5,578 nt of DNA, taken from Ruminiclostridium sp. (GTDB lineage Bacteria; Bacillota; Clostridia; Oscillospirales; Oscillospiraceae). The notes under the pieces are model-generated. The model did no database searches. It had not been told where the DNA came from and worked only from the letters and a program-made list of their open reading frames with translations. A program made the position numbers and the translations under genes. The stretch's first letter is position 1. Every line of letters begins with the position of its first letter. Below are positions 1 through 5,410 of the stretch, one piece after another. Location: positions 1 through 5,578 of the forward strand of contig JABUSR010000042.1 of the NCBI GenBank assembly GCA_021442645.1. The letters run 5' to 3'.

Positions 1-437
1 GGGATCACCACACCGTGGGCCCCGGCGCACTCAGCGGTGCGGATGACGGCCCCCAGGTTGTGGGGGTCGGAGAGCTCGTCGCAGACGACCAGCAGGGGCG
101 CCTCTCCTTTCTCCCGGGCAATCTGGAGAATGTCCGACACAGAGACGTATTCCCGAACAGAGGCCACGGCGATGACCCCTTGATGGGCATGGGTACGGCT
201 CATCTTGTCCAGCTTATTTCGGTCGGCGTCGGCCACCACAATGCCCTGTTTCCGGGCAGTGGAGGCGATGTGACCCAGGGCGGAGTCTACCTCGCCCTTC
301 ATGATGAAAATTTTGTCGATATTGGTCCCGGCCCGCAGGGCTTCGATGACCGCATTGCGGCCCTCGATAATACCGTCGGCGGGCGCATCCTCCCGCACGG
401 GACGGGCAGGGCGGGAATCTTTGGGTTTTTCTTTCAT
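1..437 (-). CDS. rlmB: 23S rRNA (guanosine-2'-O-)-methyltransferase, RlmB/TrmH family, 3' end missing
   Basis: This is the N-terminal 145 residues of a SPOUT-class RNA 2'-O-methyltransferase; the rest lies beyond the left edge. Family knowledge: RlmB methylates the ribose of a conserved guanosine (G2251 in E. coli numbering) in the 23S rRNA peptidyl-transferase region, using S-adenosylmethionine. After a charged tail of about 20 residues, the protein enters an L30e-like RNA-binding domain (GIIEGRNAVIEALRAG, residues 22-37, through about 95). The catalytic domain then starts (LLVVCDELSDPHNLGAVIRT, residues 115-134). This contains SPOUT motif 1, with the expected Asn127 and Arg133. Motifs 2 and 3, which bind the cofactor in the trefoil knot, are outside the window. 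The ATG at 437-435 is the only plausible start: upstream codons in this frame give no start, and GGAG lies 4 bases before it. It is transcribed divergently from ftsH. Related TrmH/SpoU enzymes can modify tRNA, so the exact target is inferred. Confidence 0.9.
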   Translation of the reverse strand, partial: MKEKPKDSRPARPVREDAPADGIIEGRNAVIEALRAGTNIDKIFIMKGEVDSALGHIASTARKQGIVVADADRNKLDKMSRTHAHQGVIAVASVREYVSVSDILQIAREKGEAPLLVVCDELSDPHNLGAVIRTAECAGAHGVVI

Positions 438-512
438 AACACTCCGATCCTGGCCGGAGACCGACCAAAGGAAGAAATTTAAGCGGTTTGTCTCATTTAG
501 ACATACACAAGT

Positions 513-541
513 ATTATACCATGGATCTCGAGTAAGAAAAA
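513..541 (-). promoter_or_regulatory. Probable sigma-A promoter of rlmB (extended -10)
   Basis: On the minus strand a perfect TATAAT (518 to 513) is preceded by TGG, giving an extended -10 element. The -35 region 17 bases upstream (541 to 536, TTTTTC) is weak, as is common for extended -10 promoters. Transcription would begin near 506, leaving a leader of about 70 bases before the rlmB ATG. Strand and spacing fit no other gene. Confidence 0.6.
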
Positions 542-649
542 GGGGTTTTCCAGGGAAATTCCGAGGAGGAGAACATTGTAGGCGTGGTATTCCCAGCGGA
601 AGAGGCCCCCATTCACAGAAACTTTACATCCCGAAGAGGGGTCCCTTCC
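542..649. other. Divergent intergenic sequence, no gene seen
   Basis: This is the middle of the 343-base gap between rlmB and ftsH. I find no tRNA, repeat element or convincing gene. A GAGGAGGAG run (563-571) resembles a ribosome binding site, but no ATG follows at a usable distance. A 9-base word, AAACTTTAC, occurs at 619-627 and again at 679-687, exactly 60 bases later; the second copy sits at the predicted ftsH transcription start. This may be chance. Confidence 0.5.
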
Positions 650-678
650 TTGAAAAATAAAGGGAAATATGGTAGCAT
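650..678 (+). promoter_or_regulatory. Probable sigma-A promoter of ftsH
   Basis: TTGAAA (650-655) and TAGCAT (673-678) are separated by 17 bases. The -10 is preceded by TGG (670-672), an extended -10 element that would compensate for its two mismatches. Transcription would start near 685, giving a leader of about 95 bases before the ftsH TTG. No better-matching promoter lies between here and the gene. Stress control of ftsH (for example by HrcA or CtsR) is known in some Firmicutes, but I see no CIRCE-like inverted repeat here. Confidence 0.6.
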
Positions 679-687
679 AAACTTTAC

Positions 688-717
688 CCGCTGGGCAACG
701 CTCCGGCTGCCCGGTGG
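688..717 (+). promoter_or_regulatory. Hairpin at the 5' end of the ftsH leader
   Basis: Bases 688-697 pair with 708-717 as a 10-pair stem including two G-U pairs, around a 10-base loop. It begins only a few bases after the predicted transcription start. It has no following T run, so it does not look like a terminator. A 5'-terminal hairpin can protect an mRNA from decay; that role is inferred. Confidence 0.45.
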
Positions 718-741
718 ATGATAAGATGACAAATACCGACC

Positions 742-773
742 CCGGTGTGTCCGTCACCCGGAAAAGGAGGGGG
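742..773 (+). promoter_or_regulatory. ftsH ribosome binding site with an adjacent small hairpin
   Basis: AAAAGGAGGGGG (762-773) is a very strong Shine-Dalgarno sequence placed 7-10 bases before the TTG at 781, and it decides the ftsH start. Immediately upstream, CCGG (742-745) plus TG can pair with CA plus CCGG (758-761) with one bulged C, ending exactly where the Shine-Dalgarno sequence begins. The hairpin would border the site without covering it. Any effect on translation is speculative. Confidence 0.6.
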
Positions 774-780
774 ATCCCCA

Positions 781-2880
781 TTGAATCCCGATAAAAACAA
801 AGGTAAGAAGGGCGGCAGCACCCAGCCGCCCAAGCGGCGCGGTATCATCGCGGCCGTCGTCTGGGCGGTAATCCTGGTAATCCTGTTTAACTTTGTAGCG
901 GCTAAAATCTCCAATGTTGGCGTCCAGGAAGTGCCCTACTCCCAGTTTGTGCAGATGGTCGAGCAGGACAAAGTGGCCGCCGTGGAGCTGGCCAGCAGCA
1001 AGTACACCTTTTACCTAAAGGAGGACCTGCCAGACAACGCCGGCAGCCAGGACCTGGCTGAGGTGCTGGCCAAGCAAATGGAGGAGGAAGGTGCCACCAC
1101 CTATGTCACCGCCACCATCCCTGCTGACGACACCGAGCTCATCCCCCTGCTGAAGGCCCATGATGTGAAGTTCTATGCCGAGATGCAGGAGGAATCCTCC
1201 TACCTGATGAGTCTCCTGCTCAGTTACCTGGTGCCCATGGTTATTATGGTGGGCCTGTTCATCTTCCTCATGCGCCGTCTGGGCGGCATGGGCGGTATGG
1301 GCGGCGTGGGCAAGGCCAACGCCAAGGTCTATATGGAGAAGTCCACCGGCGTCACCTTTGCCGACGTGGCAGGCCAGGACGAGGCCAAGGAGTCCCTGGT
1401 GGAGATCATCGACTTCCTCCACAACCCTGGCAAGTACACGGAGATTGGGGCGAAGCTTCCTAAGGGCGCCCTGCTGGTAGGCCCGCCCGGCACCGGTAAG
1501 ACCCTGCTGGCCAAGGCTGTCGCCGGGGAGGCTAACGTGCCCTTCTTTTCCATCTCCGGCTCCAATTTTGTGGAGATGTTTGTGGGTGTGGGTGCCTCTC
1601 GTGTCCGCGACCTGTTCAAGGAGGCCAGCAAGGTGGCCCCCTGTATCGTCTTCATCGACGAGATCGACACCATCGGAAAGTCCCGCGATAACCGCATGGG
1701 CGGCAACGACGAGCGGGAGCAGACCTTGAACCAGCTTCTGGCGGAGATGGACGGCTTCGATCCCACCAAGGGTATTATCCTCCTGGCGGCCACCAACCGG
1801 CCGGAGGTCCTGGATCAGGCCCTTCTGCGGCCCGGCCGTTTTGACCGCCGCATCACCATCGACCGGCCCAACCTGGCCGGGCGTCTGGCCACCCTCCAGG
1901 TCCATACCCGCCGTATCCGACTGGCTGAGGATGTGGACCTGAAAAAAGTCGCCCTGGCTACTGCCGGGTGCGTGGGCGCCGACCTGGCTAACCTGGTCAA
2001 CGAGGCCGCCCTTCGGGCCGTCCGCCTGGGCCGCCGGGCGGTGAACCAGCAGGATCTGCTGTCCGCCTTTGAACTGGTTATCGCCGGTACCGAGAAAAAG
2101 GGCAGCGTCCTCACAGAGTTTGAGAAGAAACTGGTGGCGTATCATGAGGTGGGCCACGCCATGGTGGCCTACAAGCAGAAAAACTCTGAGCCGGTGCAGA
2201 AGATTACCATCGTGCCCCATACACAGGGTTCCCTGGGCTACACGCTCCTCATGCCTGAGGAGGACAAGACCGAACTGCGCACCAAGGACGAACTCATGGC
2301 CCGCATCGCCGTGTCTATGGGCGGCCGAGCTGCTGAGGAAGTGGTGCTGGATACCATGACCAACGGGGCAGCCCAGGACATTCAGGATGCCACCAGTGTG
2401 GCCCGCAATATGGTTGCCATGTTTGGCATGAGCGACGAGTTCGGCATGATGGCTTTGGCCTCTCGGCGGACCCAGTTCCTGGACGGGGGCTATGGCATGG
2501 ACTGCGCCCAGGACACTGCAGCCCGGATGGACCAGGCGGTGAAGGACCTGCTGGACGCCTGTTATCAGGAGGCCGTCCGGGTCATCCGGGAAAACCGGGA
2601 GGATATGGACAAGGTCGTGGCCTACCTGCTGGAGAAGGAGACCATCACCGGCGGGGAGATGGTGGCCATCATCGAGGGCCGGGATCCCACTACCGTGGAG
2701 TCCCCCTACCTCTCTACTGCGGCAGCCGCTGCTGATTTGGAGAAGGAAAAAGCTCCGGATGAGGGCAAAGAGGAAGGTGCCGAGGCACCCTCTGAGACTC
2801 CCGCCGAAGAGATCCGCCCCGAGGCAGAAAGCCGGGCAGAGGAACCCGCCGATAATCGCTCTGACGACCCCACAGTATAA
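781..2880 (+). CDS. ftsH: ATP-dependent zinc metalloprotease FtsH
   Basis: FtsH is a membrane-anchored hexameric AAA+ protease that pulls out and degrades damaged membrane proteins and short-lived cytosolic regulators. The 699-residue product is complete: membrane helix 1 (21-41), an extracytoplasmic domain (about 44-139), helix 2 (141-163), a Gly/Met-rich linker, then the AAA+ module. This shows Walker A GPPGTGKT (234-241), the pore motif FVEMFVGVGA, Walker B CIVFIDEID (288-296) and arginine fingers R350 and R353. The M41 peptidase has the zinc motif HEVGH (455-459) and third ligand D533, the same 78-residue spacing as in E. coli FtsH. HEVGH replaces the common HEAGH; both fit HExxH. The last 60 or so residues are an acidic, Ala/Pro/Glu-rich tail, presumably disordered. 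I chose TTG 781 over an in-frame GTG at 745 because only TTG has a good ribosome binding site. Identity is firm. Clostridia often carry more than one FtsH, so this may be a paralogue. Confidence 0.97.
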   Translation: MNPDKNKGKKGGSTQPPKRRGIIAAVVWAVILVILFNFVAAKISNVGVQEVPYSQFVQMVEQDKVAAVELASSKYTFYLKEDLPDNAGSQDLAEVLAKQMEEEGATTYVTATIPADDTELIPLLKAHDVKFYAEMQEESSYLMSLLLSYLVPMVIMVGLFIFLMRRLGGMGGMGGVGKANAKVYMEKSTGVTFADVAGQDEAKESLVEIIDFLHNPGKYTEIGAKLPKGALLVGPPGTGKTLLAKAVAGEANVPFFSISGSNFVEMFVGVGASRVRDLFKEASKVAPCIVFIDEIDTIGKSRDNRMGGNDEREQTLNQLLAEMDGFDPTKGIILLAATNRPEVLDQALLRPGRFDRRITIDRPNLAGRLATLQVHTRRIRLAEDVDLKKVALATAGCVGADLANLVNEAALRAVRLGRRAVNQQDLLSAFELVIAGTEKKGSVLTEFEKKLVAYHEVGHAMVAYKQKNSEPVQKITIVPHTQGSLGYTLLMPEEDKTELRTKDELMARIAVSMGGRAAEEVVLDTMTNGAAQDIQDATSVARNMVAMFGMSDEFGMMALASRRTQFLDGGYGMDCAQDTAARMDQAVKDLLDACYQEAVRVIRENREDMDKVVAYLLEKETITGGEMVAIIEGRDPTTVESPYLSTAAAAADLEKEKAPDEGKEEGAEAPSETPAEEIRPEAESRAEEPADNRSDDPTV

Positions 2881-2926
2881 CTACCCGTCCCTCCGTTCGA
2901 CCGTATTATATAGGAAGGAGTATACC

Positions 2927-3241
2927 ATGAAAAGAAGAATCGTTGCTCTGACGTTGGCGGCAGTCTGCAGCCTGACCGCCCTGGCCGGGTGCGGGAACAC
3001 CCAGGGCCTGTCTGAGCAGTGTGTTCGAGACGTGGAGACCATTTTCGATGAGGATAGTGGTGCGCTGATCAGAGACGCCCAGGGGAACGATGTGACCGAG
3101 GCATTCCGGGCAGCAAACCGGGAGAGCTACCGGTCAGGGGACTATAGTGCGGTTCTGGATGATTTGATCAGGAACAATTATGCTTTGGAGGAACCCTGCG
3201 GCGACAATCTTTCCCAGATGGGAGAGTCTGTGAAAGACTGA
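2927..3241 (+). CDS. Small predicted lipoprotein of unknown function
   Basis: I do not recognise this 104-residue protein. Its N-terminus is a clear type II signal peptide: basic MKRR, a hydrophobic stretch (about 5-20) and a lipobox LAGC ending at Cys22, so it should be exported, lipidated and anchored on the outer face of the membrane. The mature part is only about 83 residues, acidic and mostly polar, with no membrane helix. It ends in a segment that reads like helix (YSAVLDDLIRNNYALEEP) and has two further cysteines, C32 and C91. AAGGAG lies 6 bases before the ATG. The gene starts 46 bases after the ftsH stop with no terminator or good promoter between, so it is probably co-transcribed with ftsH. 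A hairpin follows its stop. A link with FtsH's extracytoplasmic domain is possible but is only inferred from position. An in-frame extension back to 2759 overlaps ftsH and lacks the signal peptide at its start, so it was rejected. Confidence 0.85.
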   Translation: MKRRIVALTLAAVCSLTALAGCGNTQGLSEQCVRDVETIFDEDSGALIRDAQGNDVTEAFRAANRESYRSGDYSAVLDDLIRNNYALEEPCGDNLSQMGESVKD

Positions 3242-3256
3242 ATAGAAGAGCATGAC

Positions 3257-3290
3257 TGGCGGCCCGGCGCAGAGCACCGGGCCGCCAATT
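3257..3290 (+). terminator. Hairpin terminator after ftsH-lipoprotein
   Basis: GGCGGCCCGG (3258-3267) and CCGGGCCGCC (3277-3286) form a perfect 10-pair stem, or 11 with T3257-A3287, around a 9-base loop. It lies 16 bases after the lipoprotein stop. The following sequence (AATTATATA) is A+T-rich but lacks a proper T run, so termination may be incomplete. The hairpin is closely similar to the terminator at 3768-3800. Confidence 0.7.
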
Positions 3291-3291
3291 A

Positions 3292-3341
3292 TATACCATA
3301 TATACCATATATTGACAAAGTATAAACCAATATTGACAAAA
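3292..3341. repeat. A+T-rich short tandem repeats overlapping a promoter
   Basis: TATACCATA occurs twice in direct succession (3292-3300, 3301-3309). ATATTGACAAA then occurs twice, 21 bases apart (3309-3319 and 3330-3340), so the stretch reads as imperfect units of about 20 bases. The second ATATTGACAAA contains the -35 box of the promoter at 3333-3360, and CAATATTG (3328-3335) is an 8-base palindrome overlapping that box. A spacing of two helical turns would suit a regulator binding one DNA face, but no regulator gene is in view. Confidence 0.6.
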
Positions 3342-3360
3342 AAATAAATTATTGTATAAT
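3333..3360 (+). promoter_or_regulatory. Perfect-consensus sigma-A promoter of the two-helix membrane protein gene
   Basis: TTGACA (3333-3338) and TATAAT (3355-3360) both match consensus exactly, with a 16-base spacer in A+T-rich DNA. Transcription should begin near 3367, leaving a leader of about 130 bases before the ATG at 3496. A second TTGACA at 3312-3317 has no -10 partner at a suitable distance. Confidence 0.85.
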
Positions 3361-3386
3361 AAATTACAGGATAGAAGAATTTTGGA

Positions 3387-3421
3387 CCGCAAGAGCGGGC
3401 TATGCCGCACAAATTATTTTT
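3387..3421 (+). promoter_or_regulatory. Small alternative hairpins in the leader, then a T-rich run
   Basis: GCGG (3395-3398) can pair either with CCGC upstream (3387-3390) or with CCGC downstream (3405-3408); the second form can be extended by GC/GC (3399-3400 with 3404-3405) with one bulge. ATTATTTTTCT follows. The arrangement resembles a weak attenuator, but the stems are only 4-5 pairs, so regulation is uncertain. Confidence 0.3.
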
Positions 3422-3495
3422 CTCTGCATGTACTATGTAATGAAAGAAGTAGCGAATCCTTCAAAAACACAGTCTTGAAATGGGAGGTAATGACG

Positions 3496-3747
3496 ATGAC
3501 AATGTCCGATCATGTAATGGAGATGAGCTTATTCTGGCTGATACTCACGGTTTTCTGCGTCTTGGCCGCAGTGGTGAGCGGAGTTTTGCTCCTGCGTGTG
3601 GGAGGTATCCTGCGAAAAGAGACCGCGCACGGCACCCTGGGCCGTGCCTGCCTGGTCGTGGGCGTGATCCTCTTCCTGGTGGCAGCAGTGGTAGTGTGGT
3701 TCTACTTGCTCCCCTATGCCCGGTTCCTGTTCCCGGGAACCACATAA
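3496..3747 (+). CDS. Small membrane protein with two predicted helices, unknown function
   Basis: I do not recognise this 83-residue protein. It consists almost entirely of two hydrophobic helices (about residues 12-33 and 51-72) joined by a short basic loop (R34, R40, K41, H45, R50). By the positive-inside rule the loop should be cytoplasmic and both ends outside. There is no signal peptide, no cysteine motif and no catalytic pattern. Three in-frame ATGs (3490, 3496, 3502) crowd the start. GGGAGG (3482-3487) is 8 bases before 3496, the best spacing, against 2 and 14 for the others. An in-frame extension upstream to 3352 would start inside the -10 box of the promoter and is unlikely. The gene forms its own unit, with a perfect-consensus promoter, a leader of about 130 bases and a strong terminator, which suggests deliberate and possibly high expression. 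It could be a holin-like, toxin-like or subunit-type small protein; none of these is supported by a motif. Confidence 0.75.
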   Translation: MTMSDHVMEMSLFWLILTVFCVLAAVVSGVLLLRVGGILRKETAHGTLGRACLVVGVILFLVAAVVVWFYLLPYARFLFPGTT

Positions 3748-3767
3748 CAGATTGATTCTGAGACCGC

Positions 3768-3801
3768 AAGCGGCCCAGCGCATAGAGCTGGGCCGCTTTT
3801 C
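3768..3801 (+). terminator. Intrinsic terminator of the two-helix protein gene
   Basis: GCGGCCCAGC (3770-3779) pairs with GCTGGGCCGC (3787-3796), extended by AA/TT to 12 pairs, around a 7-base loop and followed by TTTT. It stands about 20 bases after the stop codon. It is near-identical to the hairpin at 3257-3290. Confidence 0.9.
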
Positions 3802-3858
3802 TCTGCAGAAAAACCTGCCATCGCTTTCTCCTTCTTGATAAACCGAAAAAAGGGAAAT

Positions 3859-3893
3859 CCCCTGCCGCAGGAAAATATAACCTGCAGCAGGGG
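3859..3893 (-). terminator. Second hairpin downstream of the stress protein gene
   Basis: A 13-base inverted repeat (3859-3871 with 3881-3893) encloses a 9-base A+T loop. Its one imperfection is a C-A mismatch read on the plus strand but a G-U pair on the minus strand, which suggests that the minus-strand RNA is the relevant form. On that strand a T run (3856 to 3847 region) follows about 9 bases after the stem, so it could be a backup terminator for readthrough from the gene at 3942-4355. Its role is inferred. Confidence 0.5.
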
Positions 3894-3900
3894 AAGCCTT

Positions 3901-3935
3901 GTTATAAAAAAGGAAGGGCGATTGCCCTTCCTTTT
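3901..3935 (-). terminator. Intrinsic terminator of the universal stress protein gene
   Basis: AAAAGGAAGGGC (3908-3919) and GCCCTTCCTTTT (3924-3935) form a perfect 12-pair stem with a 4-base loop. On the minus strand TTTTTTATAA runs from the stem base outward. The stem begins 6 bases after the stop codon of the stress protein gene. The A/T-flanked arms could also stop plus-strand transcripts. Confidence 0.9.
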
Positions 3936-3941
3936 CCGTTC

Positions 3942-4355
3942 TTATTCTTCGGGTTCTTCGTGCATCACGAACACGTCCAGGAACGTAGCGTTCTTCACCA
4001 GATAGGTGGCCACAGAGCCCAGCTTGCGGATGGGGCCGCGGCTGGAGCGGGTCATGATAATCTGGTCTGCCTGGATCTCCTTGGCGTACTCCACGATCTC
4101 CACACCGGGAGCGCTGCCCAGCAGGACCTGGGTGTGAACAGTGTATTCGGGGAGCATATCGGCTACGGCCTTCAGCTCAGGGCGGGACTGCTCAGCACGG
4201 AGCCTGATTTCGTCCATGGAGTTGATGTAGAGCTGGGCGGCGACCACCATAGCCAGATAAATCTCACAATCCTCGGGTTTCCAGAGCTGCTTGACCATCT
4301 CAACGGTACGAATGGAGCGCTTGCTGCCGTCAATGGGTAACAGAATCTTCTTCAT
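3942..4355 (-). CDS. Universal stress protein (UspA-like) with a degenerate nucleotide-binding motif
   Basis: The 137-residue product is a single Usp domain, a cytosolic alpha/beta fold that usually dimerises and is induced by starvation or stress; its molecular role is rarely known. The first strand and turn are typical (MKKILLPIDGSKRSIRTVEM, with Asp9 and Ser11), and the C-terminal part, ADQIIMTRSSRGPIRKLGS, followed by VATYLVKNA, matches the family core. ATP-binding members carry G-x2-G-x9-G-S/T. Here the final Gly113-Ser114 is present, but the first two glycines are replaced and the loop is about two residues short, so canonical ATP binding looks unlikely. The ATG at 4355-4353 is chosen because AAGGAGG lies 8 bases upstream; the open frame runs 27 codons further, but through the gene's own promoter and without domain match. 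It has its own promoter, sits downstream of the lipid kinase gene and ends in a strong terminator. Confidence 0.9.
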   Translation of the reverse strand: MKKILLPIDGSKRSIRTVEMVKQLWKPEDCEIYLAMVVAAQLYINSMDEIRLRAEQSRPELKAVADMLPEYTVHTQVLLGSAPGVEIVEYAKEIQADQIIMTRSSRGPIRKLGSVATYLVKNATFLDVFVMHEEPEE

Positions 4356-4407
4356 AAAAGAACCCTCCTTATAGGTATTCCTCTTCGCTTCTTCTTCGTG
4401 TATAAGT

Positions 4408-4436
4408 ATTGTACAACGAAAGTGACGATATGTCAA
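4408..4436 (-). promoter_or_regulatory. Sigma-A promoter of the universal stress protein gene
   Basis: Read on the minus strand, TTGACA (4436 to 4431) and TACAAT (4413 to 4408) are separated by 17 bases: a perfect -35 and a five-of-six -10. Transcription should start near 4401, giving a leader of about 45 bases. The -35 box lies only 9 bases past the stop codon of the upstream kinase gene, and no terminator separates them, so readthrough from the kinase gene is also likely. Confidence 0.85.
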
Positions 4437-4445
4437 ACAGGGAAA

Positions 4446-5342
4446 TCAATTGGTCCCGTAGACGATGGTGTAGGCGTTGTGCAGGGCCTCAATCTCAGCC
4501 ACCTGATGGGTGCCCCCGGCCTCGCCATCCAGGGTCCAGGTGAGGCCGATATCCGAGGAGATCTTCACCTTGGGGGTGGAGAATGAGGTGGAGATGGAGC
4601 TGAGCACCGAGTCTCCGGCCAGGAGGGCTTTGCTGAATTCTTCCACGGTCTTCACCCCGCGGATGGGGGCAATGAGGGTGACCTCCAGCAGACCGTCGGA
4701 CAGGTCGGGGTTGCCTGGGGGGAAGTTGCGCATCCCGCCCACGGAGGTGGTGTTGCTCACCATGCCGTAGAGGTAGTCCCCTTCTAAGACCTGGTCGTCG
4801 TACTCCACCTTGATGTGGTGGGGTTTGATAGAGGTGAGAGATTTGGCCCCCTCCAGTATATAGGCGTTGTAACCCAGCACATTCTTAATCTTCTGGGGGG
4901 TGGTGTAGGCCACATCGGCGAAGGCACCGAAGGCCGCCACATAGAGAAAATTTTTCCCGTTGAACTGGCCCAGGTCATGGGTGTGCGGCACGCCGGAGAC
5001 GGCGGTAGCGGCGAGCTCCGTGAGGCGGTCCGAGGGAAGATTCAGGTTGCGGGAGAAGTCGTTGGTGCTGCCCAGGGGGATGTAGCCGATGACCATATCC
5101 CGGCCCGACCGGCGGACCCCGGAGATGGCCTCGCTGAGGGTGCCGTCCCCGCCGGCGATGACCAATTGGTCATATTCCTTGCCCCAGCGGACCACAGCGT
5201 CCCCCACAGAGCCCTGGTACTGGGTGGGGTAGGCGGTGACTAGGCAGTTCTGCTCCACCATGGCGTTGATCATGTCAGAGAGACTGGCCCAGGTTTTATT
5301 TTTGCCTGCGTGGCGGTTATAGATAAAAAGAACACGTTTCAT
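4446..5342 (-). CDS. YegS/BmrU-type lipid kinase (diacylglycerol kinase family)
   Basis: This 298-residue protein belongs to the diacylglycerol/sphingosine kinase-like family of soluble bacterial lipid kinases. Members such as DgkB phosphorylate diacylglycerol to phosphatidic acid with ATP at the inner membrane face, recycling lipid left by lipoteichoic acid synthesis; YegS prefers phosphatidylglycerol. Seen here: an N-terminal strand with the nucleotide-loop start (VLFIYNRHAGKNK, residues 4-16), the signature GGDGTLSEAISG (64-75), IPLGSTNDFSRNL (88-100) and a C-terminal LDGE (Asp272, Glu274) matching the catalytic acid region. Full length is typical (about 290-310). The ATG at 5342 follows GGAGG by 5 bases; an in-frame ATG 15 codons upstream has no comparable site, and the family N-terminus begins at MKRVLFIYN. 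A strong promoter lies about 70 bases upstream. Substrate cannot be told from sequence, so DgkB is likely but not assigned. Confidence 0.93.
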   Translation of the reverse strand: MKRVLFIYNRHAGKNKTWASLSDMINAMVEQNCLVTAYPTQYQGSVGDAVVRWGKEYDQLVIAGGDGTLSEAISGVRRSGRDMVIGYIPLGSTNDFSRNLNLPSDRLTELAATAVSGVPHTHDLGQFNGKNFLYVAAFGAFADVAYTTPQKIKNVLGYNAYILEGAKSLTSIKPHHIKVEYDDQVLEGDYLYGMVSNTTSVGGMRNFPPGNPDLSDGLLEVTLIAPIRGVKTVEEFSKALLAGDSVLSSISTSFSTPKVKISSDIGLTWTLDGEAGGTHQVAEIEALHNAYTIVYGTN

Positions 5343-5410
5343 AGCAGCCTCCAAAATGCACTGGACTTGGATTCTGATGGGAACCACATTCTGTCTTTAA
5401 GAGTATCCAT

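Noticed and set aside
15..482. Plus-strand open frame of 155 codons opposite rlmB
   Set aside because: The minus-strand reading gives a clean RlmB sequence with motif 1; the plus frame has no recognisable content and is a shadow.
584..721. Possible 45-codon frame from GTG after GAGGAGGAG (563-571)
   Set aside because: No ATG, poor spacing of 12 bases, and it runs straight through the predicted ftsH promoter and leader hairpin.
1015..2220. Open frame of 401 codons on the minus strand inside ftsH
   Set aside because: It is His/Gly/Leu-rich with no domain sense, lies entirely opposite the conserved FtsH coding sequence and has no ribosome binding site; it reflects the base bias of the real gene.
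3292..3341. Short tandem repeats considered as a CRISPR array or replication iterons
   Set aside because: Units are only 9-11 bases, there are two copies of each with no spacer-repeat pattern, and no cas, repA or dnaA-type gene or DnaA box is nearby.
3134..3412. Minus-strand frames rich in Tyr/Ile/Phe
   Set aside because: They arise from A+T-rich repeat and promoter DNA and overlap the lipoprotein gene; no ribosome binding site or domain.
4815..5243. Plus-strand open frame of 142 codons opposite the lipid kinase gene
   Set aside because: The minus strand has the conserved GGDGT kinase signature; the plus frame is a Gly/Val-rich shadow.
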